Assembly: GCA_947505055.1 (NCBI GenBank)
Contig: CANNLO010000110.1
Location: forward strand, 1 to 12,659
Length of the DNA stretch: 12,659 bases
Source: Methylococcaceae bacterium
Lineage (GTDB): Bacteria; Pseudomonadota; Gammaproteobacteria; Methylococcales; Methylomonadaceae
Direction of reading: 5' to 3'
The translations under genes and the position numbers were made by a program. The notes beneath the pieces are model-generated. The model searched no databases. It worked only from the letters and a program-made list of their open reading frames with translations, and was not told the origin of the DNA. Positions 7,673 through 12,659 of this stretch are shown here, piece after piece; the first letter of the stretch is position 1; every line of letters starts with the position of its first letter.

Positions 7673-8419
7673 ATGGTTGAGTATGAGCAGCTTTTAGTTA
7701 TTGCTCAAAATGCTGCGCGCAAGGCCATGCAGGTGTTGGTTACTACTGATAACAGCTTGCCTAGTTATACTTATGCTGATGATTTACCTAGAGAGATGAA
7801 GACTGCAATAGATTGTAGGCTTGAGGAGGTGGTTCTTGATTGTCTTCGAGTAACTAGCATTCCTATTCTTAGTGAAGAGTCGGGTGAGCATGGCGAGCTC
7901 TATAATAACGGCTTGCGTTGGATAGTTGACCCGCTCGACGGCACCGTTAACTTTGTTCGAGGCACAGCTCCATGCGCCGTATCAATTGCACTCTGGCATA
8001 ATAACGCTCCAGTTTTTGGTGTGATTAGTGAATATCCCTCTTGTAGATTGGCGTGGGGTGGCCAATCATTTGGTTCATTTATCGACGGGATGCCGATTCG
8101 TGTTTCGACGATTAAAGAAAAAAATAAAGCTATTATTTGCACGGGATTTTCATCAAGATTTGATTTTTCTAGTGGCTCAATGGCAACATTTTTACAAATG
8201 GCGAGTTCTTATGCAAAAGTTCGTATGTTAGGTGCGGCATCACTTTCATTGCTTCATGTGGCTAAAGGTAGTGCTGATGCTTATAGTGAGCAAGATGTAA
8301 TGATTTGGGATGTGGCTGCAGGTCTTGCGATAGTCGAGGGGGCTGGAGGACATATCTGCGTATTACCTGGACGCTTCCCAAACTCCCATAATATTTTTGC
8401 AGGCAATAATTTAATTTAG
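7673..8419 (+). CDS. Inositol-monophosphatase-family sugar phosphatase
   Basis: The 248-aa protein carries all metal-site motifs of the Mg2+-dependent, lithium-sensitive phosphatase superfamily (SuhB, CysQ, HisN-like): SEESGE with Glu68/Glu69, WIVDPLDGTVNF with Asp86, Asp89, Gly90 and Thr91, and IWDVAAGLAIVEGAGG with Trp212/Asp213. It should therefore be catalytically competent. Substrates in the family include inositol phosphate, PAP, fructose-1,6-bisphosphate and histidinol phosphate, so sequence alone does not name one. Sitting 1 nt after the isomerase and before a dehydrogenase, it is best read as the phosphatase of the sugar pathway, a role taken by KdsC or GmhB (both HAD-fold) in Kdo and heptose biosynthesis. 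Confidence 0.87.
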   Translation: MVEYEQLLVIAQNAARKAMQVLVTTDNSLPSYTYADDLPREMKTAIDCRLEEVVLDCLRVTSIPILSEESGEHGELYNNGLRWIVDPLDGTVNFVRGTAPCAVSIALWHNNAPVFGVISEYPSCRLAWGGQSFGSFIDGMPIRVSTIKEKNKAIICTGFSSRFDFSSGSMATFLQMASSYAKVRMLGAASLSLLHVAKGSADAYSEQDVMIWDVAAGLAIVEGAGGHICVLPGRFPNSHNIFAGNNLI

Positions 8420-8435
8420 TTGGAATGATAATTAT

Positions 8436-9374
8436 ATGAATACAATAGAAAAAGTAGCTGTATGTTCACGCTCATTTTCAAAAAATTTAGTGTTGCGTAG
8501 TGAGTTACTTGCTAGATACAAACATGTCACTTTTAACGATACGGGACGTCAGTTGGAAGGTGATAGTTTGGTGGAGTTTCTAAGTGGGCATGAAAAAGCA
8601 ATCACCGCGCTTGAGACAATTGATAATTATGTTTTGTCACGCTTACCCGAATTAAAGGCTATTGGTAAATATGGTGTCGGGCTTGACATGATAGACATGG
8701 ACGCCATGAGGGTTCATGGTAAACGGTTGGGCTGGACTGGTGGAGTCAATCGTCGATCTGTTTCTGAATTGGTTATTGCATTCGCCATTACGATGCTACG
8801 TCATGTACATGCGGCGAATATAGAAGTTCTTTCTGGCACTTGGCGTCAACATGTGGGTGGTGAGTTGACTGGCCGAACGGTAGGAATTATTGGGTGTGGG
8901 CATGTAGGCAAAGATCTTGTTCAGATGTTAAAACCATTCGGATGTCCTATTTTGGTAAACGATATTCGTGATTATCCTGATTTTTACAAGGAGCACGATA
9001 TTAAGCCTGTGTCATTGGAAGAACTTCTCACAAAATCAGACTTGGTATCTTTGCATGTCCCTTTAGATGCAAGTACGCGCAACATAATAAATGTTCAAAG
9101 GCTCGCAATAATGAAGCCGACTGCAGTCTTGCTTAACGCGGCACGCGGAGGGCTTGTTGATGAAATTGCTTTAAAAAGCATGCTTCAAAATAAAAAATTG
9201 GCAGCAGCAGCATTTGATGTATTTTTGTGCGAGCCACCACAAGATAATGAGTTGCTCAATCTTCCAAATTTTCTTGCAACACCGCACATTGGTGGTAGTG
9301 CCGAAGAGGCAATTTTGGCCATGGGGCGTGCAGCTATTGATGGTTTGGATGTTAATGAAGTCCCCGGGCTTTAA
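8436..9374 (+). CDS. D-isomer-specific 2-hydroxyacid dehydrogenase (phosphoglycerate-dehydrogenase-like)
   Basis: The ATG has a GGAA about 10 nt upstream and follows the phosphatase by 16 nt. The 312-aa protein has the usual core length without an ACT domain. It contains KYGVGLDMID in the substrate domain, the NAD fold loop VGIIGCGHVGKD (about 149-160), and the catalytic triad Arg237 (NAARGG), Glu266 (CEPP) and His284 (PHIGG). The family interconverts D-2-hydroxyacids and 2-ketoacids with NAD(H); automatic annotation would likely say 3-phosphoglycerate dehydrogenase. Absence of the regulatory domain and location in a sugar operon argue against a housekeeping serine-pathway SerA. It could supply or consume a 2-keto acid for the aldolase, or reduce the ulosonic acid; both are inferences. 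Confidence 0.88.
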   Translation: MNTIEKVAVCSRSFSKNLVLRSELLARYKHVTFNDTGRQLEGDSLVEFLSGHEKAITALETIDNYVLSRLPELKAIGKYGVGLDMIDMDAMRVHGKRLGWTGGVNRRSVSELVIAFAITMLRHVHAANIEVLSGTWRQHVGGELTGRTVGIIGCGHVGKDLVQMLKPFGCPILVNDIRDYPDFYKEHDIKPVSLEELLTKSDLVSLHVPLDASTRNIINVQRLAIMKPTAVLLNAARGGLVDEIALKSMLQNKKLAAAAFDVFLCEPPQDNELLNLPNFLATPHIGGSAEEAILAMGRAAIDGLDVNEVPGL

Positions 9375-9376
9375 TC

Positions 9377-9970
9377 ATGAATTTTTTACGTTCATCAGTG
9401 CGAATATTTTCAGTTTTTAATATGATCTTGTTTAGCTGGCCTTCAGTTTTGGGTGGAATTCGCCTTCGTCGTATATGTTGGAGGTCCCATTTTTCAAGCC
9501 TTGGAAAAAATGTAGTTTTTGGGGATAACCTAAAAATTACTGGATTTAGTAAGATGAAAATTGGCAACGATGTTTCTTTTATGAGTGGGTCCTATCTTTA
9601 CTCTAATGGAGGCCACCTTAAAATTGGGGATCACTGCAGTTTTAACCATAATGTTTTCATTGGTGCAGATGGAGGTGACATAGCCATTGGTAAAGATTGT
9701 TTAATTGGACCGAATGTAGTTATGCGTGCGGCAGATCATGAGTTCTCTAACTGTTATGTGCCCATTCGCGCCCAGGGCCATCGACCAGGAAAAATCATAA
9801 TTGGCAATAATGTTTGGTTGGGAGCCAATGTTGTCGTTACTCGCAATGTGATGATTGGAGATGGTTGCGTGGTTGGCGCAGGAGCTGTAGTGACGCGTAA
9901 TTTACCTTCTATGATGATCTGTGTTGGTAATCCGGCACGGCCGATTCGCTCAAGAGTTATTGATAATTAA
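9377..9970 (+). CDS. Left-handed beta-helix (hexapeptide) acyltransferase, WbbJ/LacA-like
   Basis: The 197-aa protein starts 2 nt after the dehydrogenase stop. After a basic, partly hydrophobic N-terminal 40 residues, repeating hexapeptide turns appear: SLGKNVVFGD, KIGNDVSF, LKIGDHCSFN, IAIGKDCLIGPNVV, then KIIIGNNVWLGANVVV and MIGDGCVVGAGAVVT, ending with VGNPARPIRSR. His121 in RAADHEF sits where the catalytic His occurs in xenobiotic/maltose O-acetyltransferase relatives. Such enzymes move an acetyl (sometimes another acyl) group from CoA to a sugar hydroxyl or amine. The N-terminal stretch may be a membrane-proximal or peripheral segment rather than a cleaved signal, as expected for cytosolic glycan O-acetylation. 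The exact acceptor is unknown. Confidence 0.87.
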   Translation: MNFLRSSVRIFSVFNMILFSWPSVLGGIRLRRICWRSHFSSLGKNVVFGDNLKITGFSKMKIGNDVSFMSGSYLYSNGGHLKIGDHCSFNHNVFIGADGGDIAIGKDCLIGPNVVMRAADHEFSNCYVPIRAQGHRPGKIIIGNNVWLGANVVVTRNVMIGDGCVVGAGAVVTRNLPSMMICVGNPARPIRSRVIDN

Positions 9971-9994
9971 AACTTCTGAATTTAGTTCTACATC

Positions 9995-10017
9995 AATATT
10001 TACACTAATATTTTTTT
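9995..10017 (+). terminator. Weak hairpin plus T-run after the acyltransferase gene
   Basis: In the 85-nt spacer, AATATT (9995-10000) is repeated after 6 nt (10007-10012), and since AATATT is its own complement this is a 6-bp stem; a run of T follows to 10017. The all-A/T stem makes it a weak or leaky terminator at best. It could lower expression of the 595-aa gene relative to the upstream operon. It may equally be chance in AT-rich DNA. Confidence 0.25.
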
Positions 10018-10055
10018 AAAATGCTTCTAAATTTTAGGTCAATTTTGATGTTGCT

Positions 10056-11843
10056 ATGAGCATTATATCTTTTTCGGATGAAATTCCCTGCGATGGTGCT
10101 GGAACTTTAATACACTATGATTATGAACCAATAATAGCTGAGGGATGGTTAAATTGTGATGTGCGTGAAATTGTGCATCTATATGAAGATTTTTGGCTTT
10201 CAGAAATAGACAATTGGCATCGAGAATTATCTGAGAAGGCTGTTGGTTTAACTCGCTGGTGGTGGATTACTCCAGGGTCTCGGTTAATCTTGTGGAAGAC
10301 TAACAGTGCATTTTCACTAAAGCCAGTTTTATTTACATTGGCTATTATTAAATTGTGTGAACATCGGCCAAGTGAAAGAATCTGGATTGTTGGCGCGCCT
10401 GATGAGGTGGTGGTATATTTATCGGATTTTGCTATTCAAAAAAATACAATTCAGATTGAAGATTTCCGTCCGAAAAATCTAAATAGCAATATTGCTTATA
10501 AGTTGTCTAATTTTCTTAAGCCTTGGTTAAAGTTAGCAAGGTGGCTGGCATTCAGTTTATTCCACTCCCTGTTTAGTTTTAAAATAAAACGTATTAAGCC
10601 AGCACGGTTAATTGTAGATTCACTTGTTTTGGATGCCAATTTAATTAAAACGATCGGAGACCATTTTTTTGGCCACTTGTTAGATAATATCCCAGGCCTA
10701 GCAAGTGAAGATGTGATTTGGAAGTATGAAGACCATTCAGTGAACTTTCCTGATTTGAAGGAAAAACTTATCGACGTCGGTCGACGAGCAAATTTTAAGA
10801 CTAATCTTTTTTGCTGGACAGATATTTGGTTTGCATTATCTACTAGTTTTTCAGTGAACAGAGCACTGACTAAACTTGTAGATGCTCCCCCAGTTCTCAG
10901 AATAGGTGATATTGTTATATCAAGTTTTTCGCATTACTTTATAAGTAATTTAGTAATAGGTAACTTCCCGCTATCCGAGTTAATTTTGTATAAACAATGT
11001 AGTAAATTAATATTGGAGTCTGGGGCATCTGCAATTATTTATCCTTATGAAGAAAAACCTACTGAGCGTGCAATTCTTTTAGCGGTTCAGGATAATGCTC
11101 CCCAATTAAAAACAATAGCTTTTGCTCACGCAGCCTACTCTAAGGGTCACCTTTACATAAGGCGAGGTAAGCGAGGGGAGCCGCCAAGGCCAGATATCTT
11201 GGCTGTCACTGGCAGTATGGCGCGAGATCAATTTCAGCGCTTTGGTGTGTCGCTAGAAGAAATTATTGTTATAGGCTCTCCGCGTTATCACACTGTTCCA
11301 TTATACAAACATAGCAGACCGAAATTACGTAAGCAGATACTTTTTATATGCGGCTTGGGGTTTGAAATGCGCATATTTGCTACGTTGCTTGTGGCGAATC
11401 CTGGTCTACTAGATGGCTATGATCTGGTGATTCGGAGAAGTTACCATTCGTGGGTAGAAGAACAAGATGCCGCCGAAGATAGAATGCGAGCTGCGGGTGT
11501 TGTTTATCGATGCGAAAGTGGAGATCTAGCGGCTCAGATTGATGATTCTGACATTGTACTATTTGAGGCAACAACTGCAGGTTTTGAGGCCGTACTTAGA
11601 GGAAAGCTGGCTATTCGCCTTAACCTCAGTGATATCATTACTACTTGTCACTTTAATGGATGTGATGGCAGTGATGTTATAAAATATTGTCAAAATCTTA
11701 AAGAATTAAAGTCTGAGTTAGATCGGACCGCCTTGTTAACACCAGTCCAGTATGGAATTGCTTTGCAACGTCAACGAAAACTTGTTGAGAGATTGTATTC
11801 TCCAATAGACCAAGCAGCATTAGCTGTCTTGTTCGAAAAATAA
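10056..11843 (+). CDS. Putative surface-carbohydrate biosynthesis protein / GT-B-like glycosyltransferase
   Basis: This 595-aa protein resembles the large surface-carbohydrate biosynthesis proteins of O-antigen loci (TIGR04326-like; recalled, not searched). The N-terminal part has an aromatic WWWITPGSR stretch (68-76) and a RIWIVGAPDEVVVYLS strand typical of a Rossmann-like half. An amphipathic/hydrophobic stretch WLKLARWLAFSLFHSLFSF (157-175) may give membrane association. The C-terminal half looks like a GT-B nucleotide-sugar domain: AFAHAAYSKGHLY, PDILAVTGSMARDQF, VIGSPRYHT (about 406-414), ILFICGLG (about 426-433) and SDIVLFEATTAGFEAVLRG (498-516), an acidic/GFEA loop like that in capsule and CDP/CMP-sugar transferases. 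No signal peptide is seen. It is the only transferase-like gene visible, so it is the candidate user of the activated sugar acid. Start choice: upstream in-frame codons reach a stop at 10035 with no other ATG/GTG/TTG; the AGGT at 10036-10039 is distant (16 nt). Confidence 0.65.
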   Translation: MSIISFSDEIPCDGAGTLIHYDYEPIIAEGWLNCDVREIVHLYEDFWLSEIDNWHRELSEKAVGLTRWWWITPGSRLILWKTNSAFSLKPVLFTLAIIKLCEHRPSERIWIVGAPDEVVVYLSDFAIQKNTIQIEDFRPKNLNSNIAYKLSNFLKPWLKLARWLAFSLFHSLFSFKIKRIKPARLIVDSLVLDANLIKTIGDHFFGHLLDNIPGLASEDVIWKYEDHSVNFPDLKEKLIDVGRRANFKTNLFCWTDIWFALSTSFSVNRALTKLVDAPPVLRIGDIVISSFSHYFISNLVIGNFPLSELILYKQCSKLILESGASAIIYPYEEKPTERAILLAVQDNAPQLKTIAFAHAAYSKGHLYIRRGKRGEPPRPDILAVTGSMARDQFQRFGVSLEEIIVIGSPRYHTVPLYKHSRPKLRKQILFICGLGFEMRIFATLLVANPGLLDGYDLVIRRSYHSWVEEQDAAEDRMRAAGVVYRCESGDLAAQIDDSDIVLFEATTAGFEAVLRGKLAIRLNLSDIITTCHFNGCDGSDVIKYCQNLKELKSELDRTALLTPVQYGIALQRQRKLVERLYSPIDQAALAVLFEK

Positions 11844-11882
11844 ACATCACATCTAAATTGTTGTCATAGAAAAATTAAGTAC

Positions 11883-11900
11883 TAAGTTATTAGTAACTTA
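11883..11900. repeat. Inverted repeat TAAGTTA-TTAG-TAACTTA
   Basis: A perfect 7-bp inverted repeat with a 4-nt loop lies 39 nt after the stop of the 595-aa gene. No T-tract follows it, so an intrinsic terminator is not well supported. It could be a binding site or a weak RNA hairpin in the 165-nt spacer. Confidence 0.35.
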
Positions 11901-11951
11901 TGATTAAGAATATATGTTAGTAGATAAGAAATATGTGGATGTGACGCAGTG

Positions 11952-11972
11952 CTAATTAGTTGGCATTAATGC
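11952..11972. promoter_or_regulatory. Two adjacent palindromes upstream of the dehydrogenase-like gene (possible operator)
   Basis: CTAATTAG (11952-11959) is followed after 3 nt by the perfect 10-bp palindrome GCATTAATGC (11963-11972), 36 nt before the GTG start at 12009. TTGGCA at 11960-11965 resembles a -35 box, but the hexamer 17 nt further on (TAATTA) is a poor -10. The spacer is the largest non-coding gap in the window and the only place where a new transcription unit seems plausible. The regulatory role is inferred from position only. Confidence 0.25.
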
Positions 11973-11997
11973 AGCAAAAGATTAATTATTGATATAT

Positions 11998-12004
11998 GAG
12001 GTGA
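11998..12004 (+). promoter_or_regulatory. Shine-Dalgarno sequence that decides a GTG start
   Basis: GAGGTGA lies 4 nt before the GTG at 12009 and is the strongest ribosome-binding sequence seen in the window. It supports the GTG start over later in-frame methionines. The in-frame stop at 11997-11999 excludes any earlier start. Confidence 0.6.
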
Positions 12005-12008
12005 TAAT

Positions 12009-12659
12009 GTGCTGGCAGTTAATATACTTGGTTATGGTCAGATGGGACGCCAAATTGCAAGTCTTCTTTGTTTGCTTGGCTGTGATGTTGTGGTGTGGTG
12101 CCGAACTTTACCTGAAGAGACTTACGTACAAAGGCAGATAAAATTTGCGAGCAAACTCCTTGGGGTGCCAATAAATGAAAATACGATTAAAGTCGTTTCA
12201 TCTCTTGGCGAACTTAATAAAGATGCAATAACGATTGAAGCCATAGCTGAGGATATTGAAATTAAGAGGGACTTGTATAATCTTTGTCGACCATATTTGC
12301 TTGGTGGATATTATACAAATTCATCCTCTTATTCGCCTGTTGAAATTGGTGAAGAGGTCGGAGGGCTACATTTCTTTAACCCTATTACGTTAAGGCTTGT
12401 TGAATACTGTCCAGCAGCATTCACTAAAGGCGCTGGGATTGTTAATTTACTTACACTTCTTAATCTGAATAGCTTTAATGTGATTGATGTTCAACCTAAT
12501 AGGGGGTATCTAGCAAATTCACTTTTATTTAGGGAAATTGCAAATATATTCTTTATGATAGAGCAGTGTAGGTATTCTGTTTCTGCGATTGAAAGTGTGT
12601 ATGCTGCGCTTCATAAAGACCGCAGCATATTTGACATAGTTGATTTGGTGGGAGTAGAT
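12009..12659 (+). CDS. 3-hydroxyacyl-CoA dehydrogenase-like protein, 3' partial
   Basis: Reading from the GTG at 12009, the frame stays open for 217 codons to the right edge. The N-terminus VNILGYGQMGRQIASL (4-19) is the NAD-binding loop G-x-G-x-x-G. Further 3-hydroxyacyl-CoA dehydrogenase signatures are IEAIAEDIEIKRDLY (76-90, with Glu77), the serine-rich TNSSS (103-107), GLHFFNP (119-125, catalytic-type His121) with LVEY after it, NRGYLANSLLFREI in place of the usual P-G-F-x-x-N-R-L-L, and DLVGVD at the edge like the family's D-x-x-G-L-D. Catalytic His, Glu, Ser and Asn candidates are present, but the His-to-Glu distance is 11 residues rather than the usual 12. Classical substrates are 3-hydroxyacyl-CoAs. 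In a surface-glycan locus it may instead make an acyl substituent or oxidise a sugar-related hydroxyacid. A large gap separates it from the upstream operon, so it may start a new unit. Confidence 0.82.
   Translation, partial: MLAVNILGYGQMGRQIASLLCLLGCDVVVWCRTLPEETYVQRQIKFASKLLGVPINENTIKVVSSLGELNKDAITIEAIAEDIEIKRDLYNLCRPYLLGGYYTNSSSYSPVEIGEEVGGLHFFNPITLRLVEYCPAAFTKGAGIVNLLTLLNLNSFNVIDVQPNRGYLANSLLFREIANIFFMIEQCRYSVSAIESVYAALHKDRSIFDIVDLVGVD

Noticed and set aside
8436..9374. Calling this gene serA (housekeeping phosphoglycerate dehydrogenase).
   Set aside because: Only the generic D-2-hydroxyacid dehydrogenase core is present, with no ACT domain, and the operon context is sugar biosynthesis.
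10021..10059. A 12-residue open frame ending in ATGA on the start of the 595-aa gene, with AGGT placed well for its internal ATG at 10048.
   Set aside because: No ribosome-binding site precedes the first ATG and the coded peptide has no recognisable character; AT-rich chance occurrence is the simpler explanation, though leader-type coupling cannot be excluded.
11960..11975. TTGGCATTAATGCAGC as a sigma-54 type -24/-12 promoter.
   Set aside because: The GG and GC dinucleotides are only 7 nt apart; about 10 are required.
12007..12138. An ATG at 12007 overlapping the GTG start in another frame.
   Set aside because: Its translation hits a stop after about 43 codons and shows no family motif, whereas the GTG frame gives a clear dehydrogenase.
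1..12659. Insertion sequences, CRISPR arrays, tRNA/rRNA genes, and ops/JUMPstart elements.
   Set aside because: Looked for by eye and not found; no transposase-like protein, spaced repeat array or GGCGGTAG-type element is visible.

Overview
The window is a dense, one-directional (+ strand) gene block from a bacterium, most likely a gammaproteobacterium or close relative. The clues are the long single-chain FAD/Fe-S D-2-hydroxyacid dehydrogenase of the YdiJ type, the ATGA-coupled operon style and the moderately AT-rich coding sequence. The taxonomic call is an inference from protein style only; no rRNA or tRNA gene lies in the window.

Layout. Positions 2-2530 hold the 3' part of a D-2-hydroxyacid dehydrogenase (FAD domain, Fe-S cluster domain and CCG domains). 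It overlaps by ATGA a lactonase of the 6-phosphogluconolactonase family (2527-3201). After a short AT-rich gap comes an 82-codon remnant of an FkbM-type methyltransferase (3253-3501). A tightly packed run follows: HpcH/HpaI-type aldolase (3503-4267), KdsB-like CMP-sugar-acid synthetase (4264-5034), zinc-finger SAM methyltransferase (5031-6035), Gfo/Idh/MocA oxidoreductase (6032-7081), GmhA-like SIS isomerase (7078-7671), inositol-monophosphatase-family phosphatase (7673-8419), D-isomer 2-hydroxyacid dehydrogenase (8436-9374) and left-handed beta-helix acyltransferase (9377-9970). A 595-aa protein that looks like a GT-B surface-carbohydrate transferase follows (10056-11843). After a 165-nt AT-rich spacer with small palindromes, a GTG-started 3-hydroxyacyl-CoA-dehydrogenase-like gene (12009 onward) runs off the right edge.

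Interpretation. The set reads as part of a surface-polysaccharide (O-antigen, capsule or glycan-decoration) locus that builds, activates, decorates and transfers an unusual sugar acid. The most interesting part is the translational coupling of a pyruvate-type aldolase to a KdsB-like cytidylyltransferase whose substrate motif has diverged. With an isomerase, a phosphatase, a Gfo/Idh dehydrogenase and a divergent lactonase next to them, this suggests a route to a CMP-activated 3-deoxy-2-ulosonic acid made by aldol addition of pyruvate. The usual NeuB/KdsA PEP-condensing synthase is not seen here. The methyltransferase, the acyltransferase and perhaps the acyl-CoA-type dehydrogenase would supply substituents, and the 595-aa protein is the candidate transferase. 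This pathway is inferred from family membership and gene order.

No IS element, CRISPR array, tRNA, rRNA or strong promoter was found.
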